From Rhodococcus spelaei (lineage in GTDB: Bacteria; Actinomycetota; Actinomycetes; Mycobacteriales; Mycobacteriaceae), in NCBI RefSeq assembly GCF_006704125.1, contig NZ_VIGH01000001.1, forward strand, positions 372,001-436,000: DNA of 64,000 nt, in the 5' to 3' direction. Below, one piece after another: positions 1 to 8,180 of the stretch; the stretch's first letter is position 1; every line of letters begins with the position of its first letter. The notes under the pieces are model-generated. The model saw only the letters and a list, made by a program, of their open reading frames with translations, ran no database searches and was not told where the DNA came from. The position numbers and the translations under genes were made by a program.

Positions 1-536
1 ACCGGGGTGGAGCCGGCCGGCATACCGGCGAAGGTGGCGGTGGTGTGGGTGGCGTCCGAGTGGACGACGATCGCCGTGCATCCGCCTGCGGTGAGTTCGG
101 CGAGCGGTGCGGATATCAACTGCGAGTTCCGCAGGATCACCGAGACGGTCCGGTCGGCATCGGAGGTGACCTTCACGGTGAGCCCGGCGAGCTCGGAGTC
201 CGGTGCCTGTTTCGGCGCGGTGGAGACGAGGGTGTCGCCGCCCGGGGGCAGGGTCCCGGCGACGGCGCACGGGATGTGGATGTCGAGGGCGAGCGGCTCG
301 TAACTGACCAGCGGGGCGTTCACGCTGGTGAGCGAGTCGTTCTGCGGCCAGGACACGTGGGCGGTCTGCTGGTCGACCGGCAGCAGGGGCGTCAGGACGG
401 CGAGGACGGCGCCGAGCAGGCCGGCAACGATCGCGATCAGGCGGGCGGTCCGCACTCCGGACCGGTTTGCGGAATCGATTCCGGGCTTGGACATTCCGGG
501 CGTGGACGCTGCGGGGAACTCAGACTCGGCGGGCAC
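1..536 (-). CDS. Emb-family arabinosyltransferase, N-terminal part (cut by window edge)
   Basis: Only the first ~178 residues are in the window; the gene runs off the left edge. After ~30 polar residues there is one membrane segment (RLIAIVAGLLGAVLAVL), then the typical Emb start PLLPVDQQTA...WPQNDSL and an extracytoplasmic beta-rich region with PLVSYEPLALDIHIPC. This matches EmbA/B/C, GT-C enzymes that use decaprenyl-phospho-arabinose to extend cell-wall arabinan outside the membrane. Which Emb paralogue it is cannot be told from this fragment. GTG at 536 is chosen because it gives the full polar leader; ATG at 494 is an alternative. Confidence 0.85.
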   Translation of the reverse strand, partial: MPAESEFPAASTPGMSKPGIDSANRSGVRTARLIAIVAGLLGAVLAVLTPLLPVDQQTAHVSWPQNDSLTSVNAPLVSYEPLALDIHIPCAVAGTLPPGGDTLVSTAPKQAPDSELAGLTVKVTSDADRTVSVILRNSQLISAPLAELTAGGCTAIVVHSDATHTTATFAGMPAGSTP

Positions 537-642
537 AAGGACCGATCCTATGGGTTGGGTGCCGCGTCACCGGTCGTCGGCGAGTCCCGAGGGCGCGAGT
601 CCGGGGTCCGTGCGAGGGTGTGGACCCCGGACTCGCTGCCTG

Positions 643-792
643 TCAGGAGTCGAAGTGGAAGCCACCCCCACCGGCTCCGCCACCCGCCGCGCCACCGCCG
701 GCAGCGCCACCCGAACCGCTGCCCGAGCCGGTGCCGAAGTTGCCGCCGAACATCGCGGAGATCAGGGTCGAAAAGATCGTCGAGAAGGACAT
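643..792 (-). CDS. small Gly/Ser-rich protein, 49 aa, unknown
   Basis: A 49-residue ORF with a strong ribosome binding site (GCAGGAG, 7 nt before ATG 792). It has a short hydrophobic/amphipathic N-terminus (MSFSTIFSTLISAMFGG), then almost only Gly, Ser and Ala, and ends in HFDS. It lies just upstream of, and in the same direction as, the emb gene, with ~106 nt between them. No family is recognised. The clear ribosome binding site is the main reason to call it; the low-complexity tail could also arise by chance in GC-rich DNA. Confidence 0.45.
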   Translation of the reverse strand: MSFSTIFSTLISAMFGGNFGTGSGSGSGGAAGGGAAGGGAGGGGFHFDS

Positions 793-974
793 AAGCGCTC
801 CTGCGGGTCGTGCGATGGTGACCGGCACCGGTTGGTGCCGTGAGCCATTGGACCGAGCTGTCGGCCCTCGACGGAACGGATCGGGCGCAGGTTAGGGGTC
901 GATTAGGGGTGAGTCGGGCATCCCCCGGCCCCTAGTGTTTCCCCTACCTGCGGGCCCCGGATCGGTGGCGGACG

Positions 975-2819
975 TCAGCGCCCGACGGCGACCAGTGCCC
1001 TTACGTCCCAGACCCACACGTCGTCGGCGCGGTGACCTGGGTCGCCGAGCAGGGCCTGCACGGTCTGACGCAGCACCTGCTCCTTCGGCCCGCGGGGCAG
1101 CACCAGCACGTCGGCCTGCCAGAACTTCAGGTCGGTCACCGCCTGGGCGCGCATCGCGTCCGTGATCTCGGGCGCAATGCCGGTCTTCTGGGTCTGCGCC
1201 AACACGCTCGCGGTCGGCCGGTCGTCGGGTCCGTACTTGGCCTTTTTCTCCGGCCCGACCGGTCCGACGAAGTAGCCGCCGGCGAGTGGGAAGCCGAAGT
1301 CGGCGTCGATCTGCCAGGTCAGCGCGCGGGCATCCTCGGGTCGGGGCAGCGGCACGGTGACGAGGGAACCGGAGTCGACGTAGTCGCGCCAGGTCCCGTC
1401 GGTGAAGAACTTGGGGGCGGCGGAACGGTCGATGGCTTGGAGGGGCGCCGGAGCGAGCGGCAGCAGGGCGAGCAGCAGACCGAGACACCACGGGATCAGT
1501 GCTGCCCGCTCGCGTAGCGCGCGGTCGGTGGCCAGGGCCAGCAGCAGCGCGATCGCCGGGACAGCGCCCATCGCGAAGCGGGTCTCGAGCACCGACTCGA
1601 GCAGCGGCAGGTTCGCGATCCACTTCCAGGGCAGCTCGATGCCGGTGTCACTGCGGCCGATCATCAACCGGGAGCCGAGCGAGAGCACGATCATCACCGC
1701 GGTCGTGGCGGACGCCGCCCGCGCGACCGGTGACCGTCGTAGCCATGCGGCCGCTGAGACAACCACGGCGAGCAGGGGCCAGCCGAAGTACGCGTTCTGC
1801 TCGGTGGGGTTGATCGCGACGTCCTGGCCGGGGTTGGTGTGCCCGCCGAGGGACTGTGTCGGGAACTGCAGCACGGCCTTGAGGTCGTTGCCCATCAGCC
1901 CGTGATCGATGGCGTGGTAGCTCTGCGGGCCGAAGAACTGCCACCACAGCGGGGCCGCGGTGAGCACCACAGCGATGGCGGCGGCCAGCAGCAGCGGACG
2001 CACGGCGTTGCGGGCGGCGGGCGCAGCCAGTCGGGGTCGGAACGCGAAGTAGCACGCGGTGAACACGGCGAAGGTCAGGGCCGTGATGAGCAGCGGCTCC
2101 TCGCCGAGTGCGATCTGAGCGGCGACGAGCAGACCGAGGACGACTGCGGTGCGCGGGCCCGCTCCGCGGCCGAGTCGGATCACGCAACCGAGGATCAGCG
2201 GGAGCAGTGCCAGGACGACGAAGTTGGGGTGACCGTTGGCGTGCGAGATCATCGCCGGGGCGAACCCGCAGAACAGGCCCCCGACAGCCGCGGCCGCGCG
2301 GGACTGCACGGCGTAGCGGGCGAGGAGCCAGTACCAGGCGAACGCGGTGCCCGCGAGCCCCGCGGTGAGGACGAGCGTCCAGGTGACGGTCGGGCCGAAC
2401 AGCAGGGTGACGGGGGCGAGCGGGATGCTGACCCCGAACATGGCGGTGTTGGCCATGAGATTGACGCCCTGCGGATAGTTCTGCAGGACGGTGCCCAGGG
2501 GGTTGTCGAGGTGGGTGATCGAGCGGGCCGCGACGGCGAAGAACCACTCCCACATCCGCTGGTCCTGGCCGCTGTCGACGAGGTAGCCGGTCGCTGGTGA
2601 GCGCCACTGCCGGGAGAGGACGAAGACCGCGAGTGCGGTGAACCCGACGGCCGCAGCGACGTCGGGTCGGGTCAGGCGCGGTCGCAGGCGCCGTCCGACG
2701 GTGCGGAGCCGGGACGCGTCGGGCGCAGTGGTGGTGCTGATCGGTGCCTGGTCGACGGCGTTGTCGTGCTCGGCGCGGTCGGGTGCGGTGCCCGCGGTGT
2801 GACCAGGAGTCAGCGTCAT
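975..2819 (-). CDS. large polytopic membrane protein, GT-C-like
   Basis: A 614-residue protein. About 50 polar cytoplasmic residues precede roughly 11 to 13 hydrophobic segments, and a soluble C-terminal domain starts near residue 450. The first extracytoplasmic loop holds DSGQDQRMW (Asp82 and Asp86), the place where GT-C glycosyltransferases keep acidic catalytic residues, followed by NYPQGVNLMANT. The C-terminal part (FFTDGTWRDYVDSG, DFGFPLAGGYFVGP) resembles periplasmic domains of YfhO/GT-C-like proteins. Position upstream of emb suggests a cell-envelope glycosylation role, which is inference. It is not AftB or AftA by sequence. Start ATG 2819. Confidence 0.6.
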   Translation of the reverse strand: MTLTPGHTAGTAPDRAEHDNAVDQAPISTTTAPDASRLRTVGRRLRPRLTRPDVAAAVGFTALAVFVLSRQWRSPATGYLVDSGQDQRMWEWFFAVAARSITHLDNPLGTVLQNYPQGVNLMANTAMFGVSIPLAPVTLLFGPTVTWTLVLTAGLAGTAFAWYWLLARYAVQSRAAAAVGGLFCGFAPAMISHANGHPNFVVLALLPLILGCVIRLGRGAGPRTAVVLGLLVAAQIALGEEPLLITALTFAVFTACYFAFRPRLAAPAARNAVRPLLLAAAIAVVLTAAPLWWQFFGPQSYHAIDHGLMGNDLKAVLQFPTQSLGGHTNPGQDVAINPTEQNAYFGWPLLAVVVSAAAWLRRSPVARAASATTAVMIVLSLGSRLMIGRSDTGIELPWKWIANLPLLESVLETRFAMGAVPAIALLLALATDRALRERAALIPWCLGLLLALLPLAPAPLQAIDRSAAPKFFTDGTWRDYVDSGSLVTVPLPRPEDARALTWQIDADFGFPLAGGYFVGPVGPEKKAKYGPDDRPTASVLAQTQKTGIAPEITDAMRAQAVTDLKFWQADVLVLPRGPKEQVLRQTVQALLGDPGHRADDVWVWDVRALVAVGR

Positions 2820-2953
2820 GCACCCATCCCGTCAGTCGGCGGCAGACGGGACGTCGGCCGCGGTGCTAGTCGGATACCGTACCGATCCACCCTGTGAGGT
2901 GGCTGGGTACGGCCCGCACACCGGGACCGAGCGGACCAGGCTTCGGCTGCCCG

Positions 2954-4516
2954 TCACTTGCTCGGCGCGGACAGCGTCTTGGTGTACAGCACCGTCCCCG
3001 CGGCGTCGAGCAGGTCGACGGTCAGGTCGGCGGTGGCACCGTCGATCCGGACCTCGCCGAAGTGCTGGAACCCCTCCATCGGGGAGGCCTTCGGGGTGGG
3101 CGGGGCGTGCACGAAGACGGCCTCCGGTCCGAACGTGCCGTCGAGCTTGTTGGGTCCGAACCCGCCGGCGTTGAGGGGTCCGGACACGAATTCCCAGAAC
3201 TCGTCGAAGTCCTTGTAACTGGCCCGCTCGGGCGAGTAGTGATGAGCGGCGGTGTAGTGGACGTCGGCGGTGAGCCAGACGATACCGGTGACATTCTTGG
3301 CCTTGACGGCCGAAAGGACCTGAGCCACCTCGGTTTCCCGGCCGAGGGGCTGGCCCGGGTCACCCTGGGCGACGGCCTCGTAGGCGGTGTCACCGTCGGG
3401 GACCACCAGGCCGAGGGGAAGGTCGTTGGCGATGATCTTCCAAGTCGCGGTGGACCGTCCGAGTTCGTCGATCAGCCACCGGGTCTGCTCGGCGCCGAGG
3501 ATCCGCCCGGCCGGGCCGTTGTTCGCGTCGTTGGCGTCCTTGTAGCTGCGCATGTCGAGCACGAACACGTCGAGCAGTGGTCCGTACCCGATCTTGCGGT
3601 AGACCCGGCCGTCGACTGCCTCGGTCGGCTGGACCGGCTGCCACTCGTGGAATGCCTGGAAGGCGTGGCCGGCGAGTACGTCGACGTTCTTCTCGGTGTA
3701 CTCGGGCAGGTCCAGGATCTCGCCGGGGTACCAGTTGTTGACGGTTTCGTGGTCGTCCCACTGGACGATCTGCGCCACCGAGGAGTTGAAACGACGGTAG
3801 TTCTCGTCGAGCAGGTTGTACGCGAACTGGCCGCGGTACTGGTCGAGGGTCTGCGCCACGGCACTCTTGGACTCGGTGACGACGTTTCGCCAGATCCGGC
3901 CGTCGGGCAGGGTGACGGTCTCCTTGAGCGGACCGTCGGCGTAGACGACGTCGCCGGAGTGCAGGAACAGGTGCGGGTCGCGGGAAGCCATGGTGTCGAA
4001 GATCTTCATCCCGCCGATGTCGGGGTTGATGCCGAAGCCTTGGCCCGCGGTGTCGCCCGACCACTGGAGGGTGATGTCGGAGGCCTTGTCGGGTGCGGTG
4101 CGGAAGACACCGGTGACCGGTTCGGAGGTGGCGCGGTCCTCGCCCTCGAGGGTGACGCGGTAGTGGATCTGCTCACCGGCGGGCAATCCGGTCAGACGCA
4201 GACGCCCGGTGCCGTCGGTGGCCGGCGTGAGCATGCCGCCCTCGAATCGCGTCGGGGATGTGAACGATTCGCTCGCGGAGGTCTCGACGACGAGCTTCGC
4301 GGGCCGGTCTGCTCGCGCCCAGATCAGTGCGCCGTCCCGGCGCACATCGCCTGCGGCGACACCGTGGCTGAGAACCGGGCGATCGCGAAGCAGGGCGGTC
4401 GAGGAGGCCGATGACCCGCTGGCGGTGTTGCTCCCGCCGGTGGAGCAGGCGGCCGCGGGAACGGCGATCAGCCCGAGCGCGGCGGAGCGGAGCAGGGTTC
4501 GGCGCGACAGGTACAC
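2954..4516 (-). CDS. phoD: PhoD-family alkaline phosphatase/phosphodiesterase, Tat-exported
   Basis: A 520-residue protein starting with a twin-arginine signal (SRRTLLRSAALGLIAVPAAAC), so it is exported folded; Cys24 gives a weak lipobox possibility. It has an N-terminal PhoD_N beta domain (VLSHGVAAGDVRRDGALIWARAD) and then the metallophosphatase core with HSGDVVYADGP (~residue 187), VQWDDHETVNNW (~residue 250), WLTADVHYTAAHHY and EFVSGPLNAGGFGP. PhoD enzymes release phosphate from phosphomono- and diesters outside the membrane using iron and calcium. The GTG start at 4516 is supported by GAGGAG 7 nt upstream. Induction by phosphate starvation is typical of the family, but I see no clear Pho box. 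Confidence 0.92.
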   Translation of the reverse strand: MYLSRRTLLRSAALGLIAVPAAACSTGGSNTASGSSASSTALLRDRPVLSHGVAAGDVRRDGALIWARADRPAKLVVETSASESFTSPTRFEGGMLTPATDGTGRLRLTGLPAGEQIHYRVTLEGEDRATSEPVTGVFRTAPDKASDITLQWSGDTAGQGFGINPDIGGMKIFDTMASRDPHLFLHSGDVVYADGPLKETVTLPDGRIWRNVVTESKSAVAQTLDQYRGQFAYNLLDENYRRFNSSVAQIVQWDDHETVNNWYPGEILDLPEYTEKNVDVLAGHAFQAFHEWQPVQPTEAVDGRVYRKIGYGPLLDVFVLDMRSYKDANDANNGPAGRILGAEQTRWLIDELGRSTATWKIIANDLPLGLVVPDGDTAYEAVAQGDPGQPLGRETEVAQVLSAVKAKNVTGIVWLTADVHYTAAHHYSPERASYKDFDEFWEFVSGPLNAGGFGPNKLDGTFGPEAVFVHAPPTPKASPMEGFQHFGEVRIDGATADLTVDLLDAAGTVLYTKTLSAPSK

Positions 4517-4678
4517 GGGTTCTCCTCACGAGTGGGGTGCCTGCGCCTCGTAGACGCGACGGCTTGTGAGGGTGACGAACGAAAACCAACGTTCGGTAAA
4601 GGTCGGGTGATGGTCGGACGGAGACTCGGTGTCGATGTTTCTTGTGAATCGGCGCCGTGATGGAACCTCAGCTTGACT

Positions 4679-4706
4679 CGACTCCCCGACTCCCCGACTC
4701 CCCGAC
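4679..4706. repeat. 3.5 copies of an 8-bp tandem repeat (CGACTCCC)
   Basis: Perfect head-to-tail copies of CGACTCCC at 4679, 4687 and 4695, then CGAC. They lie in the ~260-bp gap between the phoD start and the end of the XRE regulator gene. The 8-bp unit would frameshift a coding region, but none is evident here. A slippage-prone repeat of unknown effect. Confidence 0.7.
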
Positions 4707-4777
4707 GCGCCGGCCTCAGCGGTGAATCTCATTGCGGCGGGAATTGGTGCTCGAGCCGCGTGACGGGGTCTTCGGGT

Positions 4778-5047
4778 TCAGGAGGCGGCGTCGCGGCGGA
4801 CCGGCGGATCCGCGAGTGCGTGTGCGACGCGGTCGAGCGAGAGGTCGAGGACCTGTGCGAGTGCTGCGACCGTGAAGAACGCCGGTGTCGCGATCCGGCC
4901 GGTTTCGATCTTGCGCAGGGTTTCCGCCGAGATGCCAGCGCTAGTCGCGACGTCGGCCATGCTCGCCGATCCCCGCGCAGCGCGTAGCAGTTCGCCCAGC
5001 CGCTGGCCCCGTTCGAGTTCCTCCGCCGTGAGCGGCACGCGCACCAT
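4778..5047 (-). CDS. small XRE-family helix-turn-helix repressor
   Basis: An 89-residue protein that is almost entirely one XRE/Cro-type DNA-binding domain: RLGELLRAARGSASMADVA, then GISAETLRKIETGR (recognition helix) and TPAFFTVAALAQVLDLSLD. It is divergently transcribed from the methionine aminopeptidase gene, with 50 bp between the start codons. That gap is mostly filled by a 28-bp near-perfect palindrome. Inference: it represses itself and map by binding that palindrome. Start ATG 5047; a further ORF extension is unnecessary because the domain is complete. Confidence 0.85.
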   Translation of the reverse strand: MVRVPLTAEELERGQRLGELLRAARGSASMADVATSAGISAETLRKIETGRIATPAFFTVAALAQVLDLSLDRVAHALADPPVRRDAAS

Positions 5048-5050
5048 GTG

Positions 5051-5078
5051 CCTATAGTAATACCGGTATAACTATTGG
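5051..5078. promoter_or_regulatory. 28-bp palindromic operator between XRE gene and map
   Basis: The sequence reads CC-t-ATAGT-a-ATACCGGTAT-a-ACTAT-t-GG. All positions pair except two symmetric ones (5053/5076 and 5059/5070), so 24 of 28 bases are in dyad symmetry around the central CCGG. It covers the divergent promoter region, and TATA-rich stretches within it could be the -10 elements. The likely ligand is the XRE repressor encoded at 4778-5047. Confidence 0.75.
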
Positions 5079-5097
5079 AACTGGGAGTGTGGGAGCA

Positions 5098-5865
5098 ATG
5101 GTCGAGATCAAGACGGAACGTGAAGTGCAGGCGATGCGGGCCGCGGGACGAGTCGTCGCGGCCGCACTCGACGCCGCGCGCGCGACCGCCGCGGTCGGGG
5201 TGAGCCTGCGTGACCTCGACGCGGCCGCGGCCGAGACGATCCGGGCGGCCGGCGCCACGCCCGCCTTCCTCGGCTACCGCCCCGACTGGGCCCCGAGCCC
5301 GTTTCCAGGCGTCGTCTGCGCCAGTGTCAATGATGCGGTGGTGCACGGCATTCCGACGGACTACCGGCTTGTGGACGGTGATCTCGTCAGCCTCGACTGC
5401 GGAGCGTTCCTCGACGGCTGGTGCGGCGACTCCGCAGTCAGCTTCGTGGTGGGCGAGGCCGACCCCGAGGACCTCCGGCTGATCGCCGACACCGAGACTG
5501 CGCTGGCGCGGGGCATCGAGGCGGCCAGGGTGGGAAACCGGATCGGCGACATCGCCGATGCCATCGGCACTTTCGCGCGATCCCAGGGGTGGGGCCTGCT
5601 CGCCGATCACGGCGGCCACGGCATCGGACGTGCCATGCACGAGGACCCGGACGTGCCCAACGAGGGACGGCCCGGTCGAGGCATGAAACTTCGGCCCGGC
5701 CTGGTGCTCGCTCTCGAACCCATGCTCATCCGAGGCGGCACCGACGACTACCGGCACGACGCCGACGGGTGGACCCTCCGCACGCTGGACGGAACGAGGG
5801 CTGCGCACAGCGAGCACACCGTCGCGATCACCGCGGGCGGCCCGGTGGTCCTGACCGCTGCGTGA
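5098..5865 (+). CDS. map: type I methionine aminopeptidase
   Basis: A 255-residue enzyme that removes N-terminal Met from new proteins. All five metal ligands of the pita-bread fold are present: Asp100, Asp111, His174, Glu207 and Glu239, in LVSLDCGAFLDGWCGDS, HGGHGIG, LALEPM and HSEHT. This numbering closely matches the E. coli enzyme. It lacks the N-terminal SH3-binding or zinc extension of some actinobacterial Maps. ATG 5098 is preferred over GTG 5089 because the protein then begins in the usual MVEIKTEREV way. Being paired with its own XRE repressor suggests a conditional, second Map rather than the ribosomal-operon copy. Confidence 0.93.
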   Translation: MVEIKTEREVQAMRAAGRVVAAALDAARATAAVGVSLRDLDAAAAETIRAAGATPAFLGYRPDWAPSPFPGVVCASVNDAVVHGIPTDYRLVDGDLVSLDCGAFLDGWCGDSAVSFVVGEADPEDLRLIADTETALARGIEAARVGNRIGDIADAIGTFARSQGWGLLADHGGHGIGRAMHEDPDVPNEGRPGRGMKLRPGLVLALEPMLIRGGTDDYRHDADGWTLRTLDGTRAAHSEHTVAITAGGPVVLTAA

Positions 5866-6179
5866 CCCGCGGGACGGTCGAGGTGGCGGAGAACGCTCTG
5901 CTCACACCCGCCGCAGGCCGAGACGCTCGATTCCGCGATCCACGCACAGGTTTCGACGAAATGTGCACACTTTCGGCTGGGTTGTCAGCACTTTCCGCGA
6001 ATTCGCCAGCATCGAAAGATATTTCGCGCGAAGTTGATGTTGTCGACGTCGCGTGTCTACGAGTTCCCCCGGTTCTGCGTGCCATGATCAATCATGGCCT
6101 GGCTTCGTTGCGGCAGTGGGCAAGTTCAGAGAACGCAGAGCGGTAGGCATGCGTGCCTACCGCGAAATGCGGTGGTGCG
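5866..6179. other. 314-bp intergenic region with several palindromes
   Basis: I see no convincing gene here. The DNA is more AT-rich than its surroundings. It contains the palindrome TTCGCGCGAA (6023-6032), an 18-bp inverted repeat GCCATGAT-CA-ATCATGGC (6081-6098) and a 22-bp hairpin immediately before the next gene (6141-6162). It is most likely the regulated promoter of the pseudokinase gene at 6180. Confidence 0.6.
6141..6162. promoter_or_regulatory. hairpin/palindrome CGGTAGGCA-TGCG-TGCCTACCG
   Basis: A perfect 9-bp stem with a 4-nt loop, ending 17 nt before the ATG at 6180. It could be an operator, or a structured leader that hides the ribosome binding site (GGTGG) just downstream. The alternative GTG start at 6153 would lie inside it, which argues for the ATG at 6180. 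Confidence 0.55.
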
Positions 6180-7601
6180 ATGAGCTCTACGGAGAAGCAG
6201 AGGAAGCCGGTGGCGGCGTCCGCGGCCACGCCGTCGGAGCCACCCACGTTGCCGCGTCCCCCGGTGGTGGAGCCGTCACGGGTGCTGTGCCCGGGGGCCG
6301 TTCTCCTGGACGGACGATATCGGTTGCTCGCGCCCTGCGGCGGAGTCGACGGCCTCGAATTCTGGCACGCAACGGACTTGGCGGTCGGCCGCGAAGTGGC
6401 GCTGACCATAGTCGCTTCCGGCACCGACCCGAGCGAGTCGGCGGAGATGTTCGGTCGGACGATCTGGTTGTGCCGGATCAGATCGGCTGCGGTCGCGCGG
6501 ATTCTCGACATGGTGGGCACGGATTCCCTGTCTCTCGTGGTCGCCGAGTGGATACCGAGCGTGTCTCTGCGCGAGGCCGTCGGGGGCGAGACGTCGCCGT
6601 CGGGAGCGGCCAGGGCGGCCACCGCGTTGGCCGAGGCGGTGGCGGAGGCCCACGAGCTCGGTACCGTGCTGTCGCTGGACGGCGCGAGTCGGGTGCGGGT
6701 GAGCCTGGACGGTGCCGCCTACCTGGCGTTCCCCGGCACACGGGCCAACGCGCGTCCCGAGGTGGACCTGCACGGACTGGGCCGCGTGCTCGGTGCGCTG
6801 ACATCCGGATCCCTGGACACCGCGCCGCTTCCCGAGGGCACGCCGCCGGAACTGTCGACCGCGATCGCCGAACTGCTGCGTCCAGGCACGACGACGACCG
6901 CGGCCGCGACCGCCGACACCCTCGCCGACGTCACCGAGACGGCGCGAGCGGCGGCGGCCACCGTCGTCACCCCGGCGGACGCCGACACCATGTCGCCACG
7001 CCGGCTGGCGATCCTGTCGGCGGCCGCCGTGACGACCGTGCTGGTACTGGGCACGATCGGATGGTTGATCGGCACCGCTGCGGTCACCTCTCCGGACCCG
7101 GAGGCTCCCGGACTGGCGGCGGTCCTGCCCGTCGCCACCGCAGCGGCCGAACCTGCACCGCCACCTGCGGTTCCTGTCATTCCCGTCGGTGCGTCGGTGT
7201 TCTCGCCTCAGCAGTTCCCCGACAACTCCGCCGACGCGGGGCTGGCGATCGACGCGAACTTCGCCACCGGGTGGTCCACCGACTCCTACCGGCAGCAGTT
7301 CCCGGCGTTCAAGAACGGCGTCGGCCTGGTCGTCGCGCTGCCGCCGGACACGGTGACGCGCGCGGTGTGGATCGTCTCGTCCACACCCGGTGCGCGAGTG
7401 GAGATCCGGACGCCCCCGCCGCCGGGCGGACGGCTCGAGGACACGACGGTGCTCGGCGAGGGGGTGCTGGGTCCGCGTGACACCACCATCGCGCTGCGGG
7501 ACGCGGGGCCGGCGTCCGGCCTACTCGTGTGGATCTCGGGACTGACCGGCGTCGAGGGGTCCTACCACGCCGATCTCGCCGAGATCGGCTTCACCAGCTG
7601 A
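6180..7601 (+). CDS. membrane pseudokinase with C-terminal discoidin-like domain
   Basis: A 473-residue protein. Residues ~45-235 follow a Ser/Thr-kinase layout (LLDGRYRLLAPCGGVDGLEFWHATDLAVGREVALTIVA) but key motifs are absent: the VAIK lysine position is Thr, and there is no HRD or DFG. One membrane helix follows (LAILSAAAVTTVLVLGTIGWLIG), then a Pro/Ala linker and an extracytoplasmic beta-sandwich resembling F5/8 type C domains (VFSPQQFPDNSADAGLAIDANFATGW in two parts). The architecture recalls the C-terminal half of mycobacterial MviN (Rv3910), which binds FhaA, but here it stands alone. Inference: a signalling or scaffold protein linking an outside ligand to the cytoplasm. Confidence 0.75.
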   Translation: MSSTEKQRKPVAASAATPSEPPTLPRPPVVEPSRVLCPGAVLLDGRYRLLAPCGGVDGLEFWHATDLAVGREVALTIVASGTDPSESAEMFGRTIWLCRIRSAAVARILDMVGTDSLSLVVAEWIPSVSLREAVGGETSPSGAARAATALAEAVAEAHELGTVLSLDGASRVRVSLDGAAYLAFPGTRANARPEVDLHGLGRVLGALTSGSLDTAPLPEGTPPELSTAIAELLRPGTTTTAAATADTLADVTETARAAAATVVTPADADTMSPRRLAILSAAAVTTVLVLGTIGWLIGTAAVTSPDPEAPGLAAVLPVATAAAEPAPPPAVPVIPVGASVFSPQQFPDNSADAGLAIDANFATGWSTDSYRQQFPAFKNGVGLVVALPPDTVTRAVWIVSSTPGARVEIRTPPPPGGRLEDTTVLGEGVLGPRDTTIALRDAGPASGLLVWISGLTGVEGSYHADLAEIGFTS

Positions 7602-7616
7602 CCTCCCGGCGGCCGG

Positions 7617-8003
7617 CTACTCGGCCGACCCGTACGGCCTGGCGATGATCTCCATGGCGTGCCCTGCCGGATCGCTGAAATACACGCCGCGGCCGCCGTG
7701 ATTGGTGTTGATCTCGCCGGGCAGCCGCATCTGTGGGTCTGCCCAGTGCGCGATTGCGCCGTCGAGGATGCGGGCATAGATCCGGTCGAAGGCCTCGTCG
7801 TCGACGAGGAAGGCGTAGTGCTGTATCTGAATCTCGTCGACGGGTGGTTCGGCGAAATGGAGCTGCACACCCTCGTCGAGTTCGACGGTGGTGAACGGGC
7901 CCCACGGCGTCGGCTCGGGTAGTCCGAAGAGGGTGGCCAGGAAGTCGGCCGAGTGCTGACGGTCTTTCGCCGCGATGATGGTGTGGTTGAACGTGATGGT
8001 CAC
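7617..8003 (-). CDS. VOC/glyoxalase-family protein
   Basis: A 128-residue single-domain protein of the vicinal oxygen chelate superfamily: FNHTIIAAKDRQHSADFLATL at the start (read in two halves), IQHYAFLVDD in the middle and GVYFSDPAGHAMEIIARPY at the end, with His and Glu placed as metal ligands. The substrate is unknown. GTG 8003 has AAGGGG 6 nt upstream; longer upstream starts lack support. It is divergent from the ECF sigma gene, an association often seen for sigma factors carrying a SnoaL-like C-terminus. Confidence 0.82.
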   Translation of the reverse strand: MTITFNHTIIAAKDRQHSADFLATLFGLPEPTPWGPFTTVELDEGVQLHFAEPPVDEIQIQHYAFLVDDEAFDRIYARILDGAIAHWADPQMRLPGEINTNHGGRGVYFSDPAGHAMEIIARPYGSAE

Positions 8004-8118
8004 AGTGACCCCTTGATGTTCGACGCCTCCATGCCTGACGCAGTCCGTCATCGACACGCGACGCTGCCGACATTCAACCGGCCCGGAAGCGGGCTCGCAA
8101 GCCCGCCCGGCGCCGACC

Positions 8119-8145
8119 GATGAGTTTTGCGCTCGCGCGGGGTCT
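8119..8145 (+). promoter_or_regulatory. putative ECF-type promoter (GATGAGTTTT-N12-GGTCT) of the sigma gene
   Basis: GATGAGTTTT at 8119-8128 and GGTCT at 8141-8145 are separated by 12 nt and end 35 nt before the sigma-factor start. The same two blocks with exactly the same spacing occur before the doxX gene at 15698-15724. This suggests one sigma factor reads both and that the sigma gene is autoregulated. Confidence 0.55.
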
Positions 8146-8180
8146 GTACTCCAGAGACCGATCACGGAAGGGTGAGGTGC

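Noticed and set aside
5866-6146. Extension of the upstream frame through the gap after map
   Set aside because: No start signal or homology; AT-rich palindromic sequence fits a promoter better.
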